DNA of 64,000 nt from Treponema phagedenis (GTDB lineage: Bacteria; Spirochaetota; Spirochaetia; Treponematales; Treponemataceae): the NCBI RefSeq assembly GCF_008153345.1, contig NZ_CP042818.1, positions 2,629,001-2,693,000 on the forward strand. Direction: 5' to 3'. Under the pieces are notes generated by a model. The model made no database searches and was not told the origin of the DNA. It saw only the letters and a list, made by a program, of their open reading frames with translations. Positions within the stretch are counted from its first letter, which is position 1, and every line of letters begins with the position of its first letter. The position numbers were made by a program, and so were the translations under genes. Shown here piece after piece: positions 9,535-17,308 of the stretch.

Positions 9535-10539
9535 ATGACTACACAACCAACCGTTGAGGCAGAAAAGCCTCAACGGTTTGACCGAAAACTATGGACTCCT
9601 GCTTTTTTTATCGCAGTTGTAGTGATAATTGCTTTGGGAGTAGCTTCTCTTTTTACCGGTGTCTACGATATACACGGACAAAAAGACGGCTGGCAAATGT
9701 TTTTTATTACACGTGTACCCAGAACAATTTCGCTCATGTTGACAGGAGCTGCGATGGCAATGTCCGGTATTGTAATGCAGCTTTTAACTCAAAACAAATT
9801 TGTTGAACCGACAACAACCGGCACCATCGAATGGGCAGGACTCGGACTCATCTTTGTTTATGTAACAATTCCGGGACCGACTTTAATGCAGCGAATGACA
9901 GGCGCAATAATTTTTTCGTTTGTCGGAACAATGATTTTCTTTTTGTTTTTGCGGAAGGTGCGTCTGCGCTCTTCGCTCATTGTGCCTATAATCGGCATTA
10001 TGCTTGGAGCAGTTGTTTCGGCTCTGTCAACATTTATCGGTCTTGTTTTTTCCATGACTCAATCGTTGGAAGTATGGTTTGCCGGCTCCTTTGCTTCGGT
10101 GCAGCGGGGACGCTACGAGTACTTATGGATAATTATTGCAATTACCGTTGTTGTTTTTATTTTTGCCGATAGATTAACAGTTGCAGGTTTAGGTGAAGAC
10201 ATTGCGACAAACCTCGGATTAAATTATAACCGAATTATTTTATTCGGCACTGTTCTTATTTCTCTTGCAGTAGGAATAGTTGCCGCAGTTATCGGGCACC
10301 TGCCATTTCTGGGACTTGTAGTACCGAATATTGTATCAATGTTCCGCGGTGATGATCTACGTTCAAACCTTCCTTGGGTTTGCGTGTTGGGAATGGGAAC
10401 TATCACCCTTTGCGATATTATTGCGCGCACAATTATTATGCCCTTTGAAGTACCCGTATCTCTTATTTTGGGAACAATAGGAGCTGCGGTTTTTATCGGT
10501 CTTTTACTGAAGCAGAGACGGAGGAAGATAAAAAGATGA
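9535..10539 (+). CDS. Iron-chelate ABC transporter permease (FecCD family), first subunit
   Basis: A 334-residue inner-membrane protein with about nine hydrophobic helices and the FecCD-type stretches TRVPRTISLMLTGAAMAMSG near residue 60 and HLPFLGLVVPNIVSMFRG near residue 250. It should form the translocation pore with the next permease and pass ferric chelate to the cytoplasm. It starts 18 bases after the binding protein and overlaps the next gene by four bases (ATGA). Order and composition resemble YclN/CeuB/FatD systems for catecholate or carboxylate siderophores; the substrate is inferred only. Confidence 0.92.
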   Translation: MTTQPTVEAEKPQRFDRKLWTPAFFIAVVVIIALGVASLFTGVYDIHGQKDGWQMFFITRVPRTISLMLTGAAMAMSGIVMQLLTQNKFVEPTTTGTIEWAGLGLIFVYVTIPGPTLMQRMTGAIIFSFVGTMIFFLFLRKVRLRSSLIVPIIGIMLGAVVSALSTFIGLVFSMTQSLEVWFAGSFASVQRGRYEYLWIIIAITVVVFIFADRLTVAGLGEDIATNLGLNYNRIILFGTVLISLAVGIVAAVIGHLPFLGLVVPNIVSMFRGDDLRSNLPWVCVLGMGTITLCDIIARTIIMPFEVPVSLILGTIGAAVFIGLLLKQRRRKIKR

Positions 10540-11579
10540 CGAATAATAATTTAACTCAAACATGTTTACATAATGGTAAGCGAAGTGCAAAAGCTTTTCG
10601 CTCCGCAAAAGAACAGCGGCATTATTTTTACATTTTATTCGCTTTTTTTGCCTTGGGCTTACTCGCATCTTATGGACTTTTAGTTTATAAAAATCCTGTA
10701 CCCGTTAGCTCGCCGTCTTTTTTGCCGGTGGTAAAAAGGCGAATGATTGCGGTTACCGCAATGATAATTGCCGCAACTTGTCATGGGCTTTCTACAGTTG
10801 CCTTTCAAAGTGTAACAAACAATAGAATAATTACGCCTTCTCTTTTAGGCTTTGAAGCGCTTTATTCTGCAATCCATACAAGCACAATCTTTTTTTTCGG
10901 AATTACCGGCTTAATGCAGTTTACCGGAATATATGCTTTTATCATACAAATTGTGATTATGGTAGGTGTATGTCTTTTGCTTTACGGTTTTCTTTTATCC
11001 GGAAAATACGGAGACTTACAATTGATGCTTTTAGTCGGGGTTATTTTGGGAACAGGCTTGCGCTCTATTTCGGCATTTATGCGAAGACTGCTTGCTCCAT
11101 CCGAATTTGATATTTTACAAGCAAGACTTTTCGGCTCGGTAAATAACGCGGATCCGGTTTATTTTCCTGTGGCAATCCCTTTAGTTTTAGTTACCTCTAT
11201 TTTACTCTTGTTTTATTCAAAAAAATTAAACGCACTCTCCCTGGGAAGGGATGTTTGTACTAATCTCGGCATTCCCCATAAAAGATGTGTTATATACACT
11301 CTTATCTTAGTTTCGATACTTATGTCCGTTTCAACGGCACTGGTCGGACCTATTACGTTTTTGGGTTTTTTAGTTGCGGCATTGACATATCAAATTGCCC
11401 CAACATACGACCATCGCTATGTTTTTCCGATGGTTCTGGCAGTTTCGTATACAGTACTTACCGGTGCATATTTTTTAATGTATCATGTATTTAGTGCGCA
11501 GGGCGTAGTCTCGCTCATTATTGAACTGTTTGGCGGACTTGCATTTTTAATTGTGATATTGAGGAAGGGAAAATTATGA
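10536..11579 (+). CDS. Iron-chelate ABC transporter permease (FecCD family), second subunit
   Basis: 347 residues, strongly hydrophobic after a basic N-terminal segment of about 35 residues. FecCD features include VKRRMIAVTAMIIAATCHGL near residue 65 and VGPITFLGFLVAALTYQIAP near residue 270. It starts inside the upstream permease stop (ATGA) and its own stop overlaps the ATPase start (ATGA), so the four genes are a tightly coupled operon. It pairs with the other permease as a heterodimeric channel, the YclO/CeuC position in known systems. Confidence 0.92.
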   Translation: MTNNNLTQTCLHNGKRSAKAFRSAKEQRHYFYILFAFFALGLLASYGLLVYKNPVPVSSPSFLPVVKRRMIAVTAMIIAATCHGLSTVAFQSVTNNRIITPSLLGFEALYSAIHTSTIFFFGITGLMQFTGIYAFIIQIVIMVGVCLLLYGFLLSGKYGDLQLMLLVGVILGTGLRSISAFMRRLLAPSEFDILQARLFGSVNNADPVYFPVAIPLVLVTSILLLFYSKKLNALSLGRDVCTNLGIPHKRCVIYTLILVSILMSVSTALVGPITFLGFLVAALTYQIAPTYDHRYVFPMVLAVSYTVLTGAYFLMYHVFSAQGVVSLIIELFGGLAFLIVILRKGKL

Positions 11580-12328
11580 TCGAAGTAAAAAATGCAAAAA
11601 AGAAATATTCTAAAGAGGTTCAAATCGGACCGCTTACAATTAATATACCGGAGGCGGGTATTACTTCGCTGGTGGGACCGAACGGTGCGGGAAAATCTAC
11701 AATGCTGCTTATGATTGGCAGACTTTTGGGTCTTGATGAAGGGCAGATTTTAGTTGCGGGCTTGGACACGGTGAGCGCTAACTCGGAAGCCTTGGCAAAG
11801 GTTCTTGCCGTGCTGCGGCAGGAAAATCTTTTTGTAACCCGCCTTACTGTGCGCCAGTTGGTCGGCTTCGGGCGTTTCCCGTACACAAAGGGAAGACTCA
11901 ATAAAGTAGATGAAAAGATTATCTCAAAATATATTGACTTTTTGGGATTGACAGATTTGGAAAACCGCTATCTTGACGAGCTTTCAGGCGGACAGCGTCA
12001 GCGCGCATACGTTGCCATGGTGCTCTGTCAAGACACGGATTATCTTTTGCTGGATGAGCCGCTCAATAATTTGGATGTTTCCCGGTCGGTGCAAATGCTT
12101 ACCCATCTTCGCCATGCCGCAGACGAATTCGGCAAAACTATTGTTATGGTTTTGCATGATATTAACTTTGCTGCCCGCTATTCCGACAGAATATGCTGCA
12201 TGAAAGAAGGCAGGATTGTTGAATTCGGCACGCCTGCGGAAGTTATGCAAGGCGAAAAACTAAGCAAAATCTTTGAAACTAAAATAGAGATTATACAAGG
12301 CCCATACGGACCGATTGCAATATATTAG
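11576..12328 (+). CDS. Iron-chelate ABC transporter ATP-binding protein
   Basis: 250 residues with every ABC ATPase motif: Walker A GPNGAGKST (34-42), Q-loop VLRQENL, signature LSGGQRQR, Walker B YLLLDEPLNNLD and H-loop VLHDINFA. It powers import by the two FecCD permeases from the cytoplasmic face. It is the last gene of the operon, and inverted repeats follow about 55 bases downstream. Best comparison is YclP/CeuD/FatE. Confidence 0.95.
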   Translation: MIEVKNAKKKYSKEVQIGPLTINIPEAGITSLVGPNGAGKSTMLLMIGRLLGLDEGQILVAGLDTVSANSEALAKVLAVLRQENLFVTRLTVRQLVGFGRFPYTKGRLNKVDEKIISKYIDFLGLTDLENRYLDELSGGQRQRAYVAMVLCQDTDYLLLDEPLNNLDVSRSVQMLTHLRHAADEFGKTIVMVLHDINFAARYSDRICCMKEGRIVEFGTPAEVMQGEKLSKIFETKIEIIQGPYGPIAIY

Positions 12329-13092
12329 TACAGCGTTTTTTGACATCTTCAATTAGTTTTTTTAATTCATTCAATATAAAAGAGTCCGACACGGCGCAAC
12401 GGTGGGCAGTTTACCATAGGGCGAAGTTTTGAAAATTTACTGTAACTTCGCCAACGAGTTTTAAAGCTTCAATTTTACAGTTTTATGTTGATGCTTTAAA
12501 ACATCGTTTGGAATTTAGCAACGGTGAGTAAGTTTACCATAGGAATGCCTGCACCGCGCTGACGCCAAGCAAACTCCCAAAGCATCGCACGCCAAAAACC
12601 ATCCCCCGACAGTCTGCGCGCACAGCAGAATGTCTATCATTATAATGCTAGACTCTTTCTCTTTTTTTATGTGGAACCACGGGCGTCCGTGCCCGTTCTG
12701 ATTTTTCCATCTGTGCGTAATTTACCATAGGAATGCTGAATCTCTAACTCGTTAGTACAATGCAGCAAATAATATAACAAAAACTTACTTACAAAACCGT
12801 TTTCTTAATAAAAGAGAAAGTTTGTCGATTTACAATTGATCGATAAAACTTTTATCGTTGTGAATATCTTCCGCAAACTTGTATAACCGAGCTTAAAATT
12901 TCTTCTTGACTTTTGCATCAAACGCATTAATCGATTCTTCTTTTTGTTTATTTTAAATTGCAGTTTTTTATTTTCTCTTGCCTGCTTTTATTTACACTTG
13001 ATTCATTCTTTACCGATATGAAAAAAGCAGCTATAATCTAAACGGAAAAGACAGGTTTTATTTGTTTGAATTATTATTTTAAAGGATTTTTT
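12329..13092. repeat. Intergenic palindromic repeats between ABC operon and OmpA gene
   Basis: No gene seen. It begins with a TTAGTACAGCGTTTTTT word whose inverse occurs at 8273. The stretch 12382-12420 is the inverted partner of 7934-7972. Hairpins follow: GGCGAAGTT/AACTTCGCC (12420-12452), GTTTTAAAGC/GCTTTAAAAC (from 12457) and ACGGGC/GTCCGT/GCCCGT (12679-12696). The word TTACCATAGGAATG occurs at 12533 and 12722, inverse of TATGGTAAA at 7937. From 12760 to 13092 the sequence is AT-rich and presumably holds the OmpA-gene promoter, which I cannot fix. Confidence 0.65.
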
Positions 13093-14331
13093 ATGCGGAT
13101 ATGTTTTAAAAAAATTTTAGCAGTGCTTCTGCTGGTTCTTAACACCGCAGTTATGCAGGCGGAAATATTCAGGTTCAAATTTAAAGACGGAGAGTCTTAC
13201 CGGATTAATTCTTTGGTAATCGAGGATGTATTTGTAAACAATTTTTTTAGCCACACTGCGGAAATTACCAATAGAATAACCGTTGATATTTCCGATGTAA
13301 AACCGGAAAGCGCGGAAAATCGTCTTTCCGCCTTACACACCTGTACTTTTATGACTTCAGAGCGGAACTTACATAAAACTTTCCGCTGGGGCAGAAACTA
13401 CGAAAGCGTTTTCAGAAGGGACGACCTCGGCGTATATACGATTGAGCCCAAATATTTTATGCCGGTGGTACGAAACGTGCCGGTTTTTCCAGAAAAAGAC
13501 TTAAAACCCGGCGACACTTGGGAATTTGAAGGAGAAGAAGCGCACGACCTGCGGGACGGATTTGATATTCAAACTCCTTTTCGGGTGCCTTTTACCGTAG
13601 CATATACTTATAAAGGAGAAATTGAAAAAGGCGGAAAAAAATATCATCATATTATTGCGGAATACAATTTACTGTATAATGTTCCGCCGCAGCTTATTGC
13701 AAAAAATCAGCATAAACTTCCCACCCTCTATCCGGTACGCACAATCGGCTATTCAAAGCAGGATTTATACTGGGACAATGAGGCGGGCAACCTGCCAAAA
13801 TATACTGAAACCTTCAAAATTCAGCTCATGCTCAATTCGGGGCGAACGCTGACTTATGAAGGCACCGCTTCAGCTGAAATTACCGAAACAAAAAAACTGG
13901 ACAAGGCAGCAGTTGCCGAAGATTTAACTCAAAAAATAGAAGAGCTCGGCATCGAAAATACCACTATCAGCCAAACAGACGAAGGAATTACCATCAGCAT
14001 TGAAAACATTCAGTTTGAGGCCGATTCTGCGCGGCTTTTGTCTTCCGAAAAAGAAAAGCTGCAAAAAATCGGACGCTTATTGCAGGACTTTCCCGATAAA
14101 GAGCTGCTTATTTCCGGACATACCGCCCTGCGCGGCACCGCTGCGGAACGCCAAAAACTTTCAGAAGAACGGGCGGACTCCGTTGCGCGCTATCTTGAAG
14201 AAATAGGCATTCGCGATACGCAACACCTTTACACCCGCGGTTTTGGAGCTCGTCGTCCCCTTGCCCCCAACACCAACGAAGAAAACCGGGCAAGAAACCG
14301 CCGTGTTGAAATAACCATTTTGGAAAAATAA
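13093..14331 (+). CDS. Exported OmpA-family protein
   Basis: The ATG at 13093 is preceded by AAAGGA at 13081-13086 and opens a signal peptide (MRICFKKI then LAVLLLVLNTAVMQA); a TTG at 13066 is less likely. Residues about 20-280 are a beta-rich periplasmic or barrel-like region with no recognised family. The last 120 residues are an OmpA-type peptidoglycan-binding domain: IQFEADSARLLSSE, LISGHTALRGTAAERQKLSE, ERADSVARYL and ending NRARNRRVEITI, with the conserved Asp and Arg positions kept. It probably links the outer membrane to the cell wall. It stands alone between two repeat clusters. Confidence 0.88.
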   Translation: MRICFKKILAVLLLVLNTAVMQAEIFRFKFKDGESYRINSLVIEDVFVNNFFSHTAEITNRITVDISDVKPESAENRLSALHTCTFMTSERNLHKTFRWGRNYESVFRRDDLGVYTIEPKYFMPVVRNVPVFPEKDLKPGDTWEFEGEEAHDLRDGFDIQTPFRVPFTVAYTYKGEIEKGGKKYHHIIAEYNLLYNVPPQLIAKNQHKLPTLYPVRTIGYSKQDLYWDNEAGNLPKYTETFKIQLMLNSGRTLTYEGTASAEITETKKLDKAAVAEDLTQKIEELGIENTTISQTDEGITISIENIQFEADSARLLSSEKEKLQKIGRLLQDFPDKELLISGHTALRGTAAERQKLSEERADSVARYLEEIGIRDTQHLYTRGFGARRPLAPNTNEENRARNRRVEITILEK

Positions 14332-14700
14332 AATCCACCTCCTTTTTGGACCTATTTTTTGCATAAGCATTATAAACCGCACCCACTTACGCAAGAAAAA
14401 TACAAACGTAGATTTGACGGCACTACTACAGCGTTTTTTTAATAACTCGATCCGTTTTTTTTAATACGAACTATAAAAAATTTTGTAAAAAAGAGCCCGG
14501 GTTAGTTTTTGACATCCGTGTCAAAAACTAACCCATCTGCGTGGAACCACCGCACGGTATAATTTTGCCGTCCATGGCAAAAACTAAACCACGAGTTTTA
14601 AGAGCACTTGGAAAAAATTTGTGCTTTTAAAACATCGCTGCTGCGTGGAACCACCGCACGGCATAATTTTGCCGTCCGTGGCAAAAACTTAACCTGCTAA
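14332..14700. repeat. Palindrome cluster after the OmpA gene
   Basis: No gene. Contains three strong hairpins of the shared-loop family: 15-bp stem GGGTTAGTTTTTGAC with loop ATCCGT (14499-14534), TTTTGCC/GTCCAT/GGCAAAA (14563-14582) and TTTTGCC/GTCCGT/GGCAAAA (14667-14686). Between them are GTGGAACCACCGCACGG (twice) and CTTTTAAAACATCG, which are inverse copies of words at 8095-8130. The GGCACTACT word at 14420 recurs at 7852. Arrangement and spacing suggest a composite repeat rather than independent terminators. Confidence 0.7.
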
Positions 14701-14830
14701 TCTTGACCCTAAAACAGGAAAACACTCTAAGTTGTTGTAAATCAATAACTTACCACTTCTTTTACAAAAAATCAAAATGAAAATCTATACTGTAGTAATT
14801 TTTGTAACAAAAATGAACTGCAGAACATGC

Positions 14831-14876
14831 AGATAAGTCGTTTGAACTCTGTTTCGGCGAGGCAATTCGGTTATCT
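14831..14876 (+). other. Hairpin with conserved ACTCTGTTTCGGCGAGGC loop, copy 1
   Basis: The 18-nt loop sequence at 14846-14863 recurs exactly at 44669-44686, although the flanking stems differ: AGATAA/TTATCT here, GGAAG-AAAC/GTTT-CTTCC there. It lies just before the structured RNA at the left end of the prophage. Different stems around an identical loop suggest a protein- or RNA-binding site. Confidence 0.5.
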
Positions 14877-14897
14877 GTTCAATAAGTCAAGGCATCG

Positions 14898-15100
14898 TAA
14901 AAGATAGTTTAGCATAAACTCATCTTTTAGGTTGCTTTGTGCAATCTAAGCACAACGAAATATCGGCTAGGGATGAGTCGTTGTGCTGCTATTTGAGGAA
15001 AGACGAAATAATTTTTCGGGTCAATTATTTCGTCTTTTCATAGACGAATCCTTTTAAGCACGTGAGACGACCCGATTTTAGTCTTGCGTGCTTTTTTTTA
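14898..15100 (+). ncRNA. Structured RNA with four hairpins, kissing loop and terminator
   Basis: Four consecutive stems are visible. 14898-14929: TAAAAGAT-AGTTTA with TAAACT-c-ATCTTTTA. 14950-14986: GCACAACGA with TCGTTGTGC. 15001-15035: a perfect 13-bp stem AGACGAAATAATT. 15056-15093: a 13-bp stem AAGCACGTGAGAC with GTCTTGCGTGCTT, followed by eight T. The loop of stem 3 contains CGGGTC (15017-15022) and the loop of stem 4 contains GACCCG (15069-15074), which are fully complementary and could form a kissing interaction. I see no reading frame. It sits immediately upstream of the first prophage genes; it may be a leader, an immunity RNA or an independent sRNA. No match to a named RNA family is evident to me. 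Confidence 0.6.
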
Positions 15101-15189
15101 TCGGTTTTGGAAAAATTGAAGTCGGAAGATGAGCTAATGCATTTTAAAGATTGCATTGAGGCAAGTTTAATGTAGGAGAAGTATGAAAA

Positions 15190-15573
15190 ATGAATATTGA
15201 GGAAATTAAAAAATTATCTTTAAACAGAAGGAAGACAATAGCGAAAAGCGAAAAGACGCCACAAAATATTTTATTGTCTCTTGCCGCAAGCGATCCTCAT
15301 CGTTATGTACGGGGTGCGGTTGCAGAAAACATAAACGTAACAGCAGATATTTTAGAAATCTTATTAGAGGATGATGACCTATATGTACGGAATAAAGCAC
15401 GTGAGCGGCTGGGACTTTTTAAGCTCCGTTTATCAGAAGAGCGAGAAAAAACGATTGAGGAAAAAGCGGAAGATATAGAAGATGAATGCGACTGCTTGGC
15501 TGATTTTGAAGCAAGAAAAAAAGAACAAGAAAGATGGGCAAAGGGAGCGGAAATATGTATTCCTTTCAAGTAA
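15190..15573 (+). CDS. HEAT/LRV-like repeat protein of the prophage early region
   Basis: 127 residues. Residues 20-90 contain two or three helical repeats of the form TPQNILLSLAASDPHRYVRG and NVTADILEILLEDDDLYVR, like leucine-rich-variant or HEAT repeats. The C-terminus is highly charged with a CDC motif. An AGGAGAA at 15174-15180 is ten bases from this ATG; an ATG at 15183 opens only a five-codon frame. Probably a protein-binding accessory factor; no precise role can be assigned. The stop lies inside the next small gene. Confidence 0.65.
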   Translation: MNIEEIKKLSLNRRKTIAKSEKTPQNILLSLAASDPHRYVRGAVAENINVTADILEILLEDDDLYVRNKARERLGLFKLRLSEEREKTIEEKAEDIEDECDCLADFEARKKEQERWAKGAEICIPFK

Positions 15574-15701
15574 CGAAAGATGGATTTGAATTAACAGACA
15601 GAAGTACAGGGCTAATTGTTAAAACGGGAACTTTCAAAGAATGTTGCAGATACATCATCGAAAGTGAAAATAAAAAATCTATAAACCACAAGAAGGAGTA
15701 A
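15555..15701 (+). CDS. Small prophage protein, 48 residues
   Basis: A short frame (MYSFQVTKDGFELTDRS...) that starts 19 bases before the upstream stop, behind GGGAGCGG, and ends five bases before the next gene. Beta-rich N-terminus and a paired Cys (ECCR) in the middle. Coupled position and codon usage like its neighbours support it as real. Function unknown. Confidence 0.55.
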   Translation: MYSFQVTKDGFELTDRSTGLIVKTGTFKECCRYIIESENKKSINHKKE

Positions 15702-15705
15702 AAAG

Positions 15706-16092
15706 ATGAGCGAACCTATTACCAAAGTATCCGAAACAATCAGCTTTGAAGATGATTGCACTTTTGGGAATGTTGAAACAAAGCTTTCTAATGGCTGGAC
15801 TGTTACGCAAAAATTTAGCTGGAGCTTTGATAGTTATTATGAACCTGAAATTGACTATCAATGCGAAGACGTCGGGGATTTATCCATTTTTGACAAAAAC
15901 ATGGAGCCTTATTCTAACGAGCTGACCAGCGAGGAAGAAAAAGCGCTTGCGCGGTTATGTATAAAAGACGCTGATGAATTGACAGACGCCGTATATCAAC
16001 AAACGGACTGGAAATCACTAGCGGAAGAAGTGCGGGAATACAACAAAAACCCTTATTCATACTATGGAGTAACTCCACTTGATTTTATTTAA
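15706..16092 (+). CDS. Hypothetical prophage protein
   Basis: 128 acidic residues, with aromatic beta-like segments at 25-55 and a helical C-terminal half (SEEEKALARLCIKDADEL, WKSLAEEVREYN). It starts after AAGGAG at the expected distance and is spaced 12 bases from the next small gene. No signal peptide, membrane segment or known motif. Position in an early recombination operon is the only clue to its job. Confidence 0.65.
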   Translation: MSEPITKVSETISFEDDCTFGNVETKLSNGWTVTQKFSWSFDSYYEPEIDYQCEDVGDLSIFDKNMEPYSNELTSEEEKALARLCIKDADELTDAVYQQTDWKSLAEEVREYNKNPYSYYGVTPLDFI

Positions 16093-16104
16093 AAGGTAAA
16101 ACGG

Positions 16105-16293
16105 ATGACAAAAGAGCAAGTAATTAAAAGTATGACATTTTTTAGGCACGATAAGTACATGTATATCTTTTGGCGGAATGTATATAACCGTCAATATAGC
16201 AACGTATCCGGAAGCAATAAATGCTCCGGCGCATGTGAAAATTGCAAATGCAAAAACAAGAAACAAGGAGTAACAAATGGAAAACTTAGTTAA
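16105..16293 (+). CDS. Small Cys-rich prophage protein
   Basis: 62 residues with a cysteine cluster near the end (NKCSGACENCKCKNK) that could hold a metal ion. It overlaps the YqaJ gene by 17 bases in a different frame. The Cys spacing (C-x3-C-x2-C-x-C) is suggestive of a small zinc knuckle, but I do not recognise the family. Confidence 0.5.
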   Translation: MTKEQVIKSMTFFRHDKYMYIFWRNVYNRQYSNVSGSNKCSGACENCKCKNKKQGVTNGKLS

Positions 16294-17293
16294 ACAACTT
16301 TTAGGGAAAGACACAAACTATGTGTTTACGAAGAGCATGGCAAAGGATGAGTGGCGCAACGCACGCCGCTCAAGTATCGGCGGCAGTGATGCCGGTGCAA
16401 TCATGGGACTTAACAAATGGGCAAGTCCATTGACGGTATACCTTGATAAAAAAGGCTTACACTCATTTGAAGGGAACATGTTCACCGAACGCGGATCATG
16501 GCTTGAAGACCCGATCCGCCAGCGATGTAGAGAAGAGTTCGGCGTACTCATCGAAGAAGTGCCGTACATGTTTTACAGCGGCGAACAAAAATTCATGAGT
16601 GCAAATATTGACGGACTCATCTATGTTCAAGAGCCGAAAACAATTTCCGGCATTGAAGTATCAGGTCTTGGCGGCCATGAGATTAAAACATCTCAGCGTG
16701 GAGACGGCTTTGGAGAAAATGAAATCCCCGATAGCTACTTTGCGCAAGTGCAGCACTACATGTCCGTGCTCAATCTTGATTGGTTTGTTTTGTCGGCGTA
16801 CATCATTGATAAAAATGAATTAAGACATTATGCCATTAATAGAGATGAAGCGTTTATTACTCGCCTTGTGAAAGCAGAGAAAACTTTTTGGGAAGACTTT
16901 ATTGAAGAAAACATAATGCCTGCTCCTTCCGGAGTGGATGCCGAAGATGAAGCTATCGCAAAAATGTTTGAGGGTGCAGAAAACACACTCATCCTTGATG
17001 GTGAAGCTGAAAGCATGTCGGCAGAATATCTTTTAATTAATGCACAGATAAAAGAGCTTGAAGAAAAAAAATCAAAGCTTTCATCATCTCTCAAATTAAA
17101 GATCATCGAACAACAAACCAACAGCGAAGAGAAAAAAGCAAAAGCTGTTGCCGGTAAGTACAACCTCTCATTTTCAAAATCAATACGAAGAACAGTTGAC
17201 TCGGAAAAATTAAAAAAAGACGGATTGTATGAGCAGTATTTGAAAGAGAGCGAAGTTGCAATGCTGCGCATTACGGAACCAAAAGCAAAATAA
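16277..17293 (+). CDS. YqaJ-type viral recombinase (phage exonuclease)
   Basis: 338 residues. Contains the YqaJ motifs: RRSSIGGSDAGAIMGLNKW near residue 35, a central Glu-Lys pair in GLGGHEIKTS near residue 135 and the helix YFAQVQHYMSVLNLDW. These belong to the lambda-exonuclease/PD-(D/E)XK fold that resects double-stranded ends. The C-terminal 90 residues are a coiled coil. Together with RecT at 20148 it would form a two-component single-strand-annealing recombination system. The start at 16277 follows a clear AAGGAG. Confidence 0.9.
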   Translation: MENLVKQLLGKDTNYVFTKSMAKDEWRNARRSSIGGSDAGAIMGLNKWASPLTVYLDKKGLHSFEGNMFTERGSWLEDPIRQRCREEFGVLIEEVPYMFYSGEQKFMSANIDGLIYVQEPKTISGIEVSGLGGHEIKTSQRGDGFGENEIPDSYFAQVQHYMSVLNLDWFVLSAYIIDKNELRHYAINRDEAFITRLVKAEKTFWEDFIEENIMPAPSGVDAEDEAIAKMFEGAENTLILDGEAESMSAEYLLINAQIKELEEKKSKLSSSLKLKIIEQQTNSEEKKAKAVAGKYNLSFSKSIRRTVDSEKLKKDGLYEQYLKESEVAMLRITEPKAK

Positions 17294-17308
17294 AGTAAGG
17301 AGCATTTT

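Noticed and set aside
13066-13092. TTG upstream start for the OmpA-family gene
   Set aside because: It would put nine residues before the signal peptide, and AAAGGA is correctly spaced only for the ATG at 13093.
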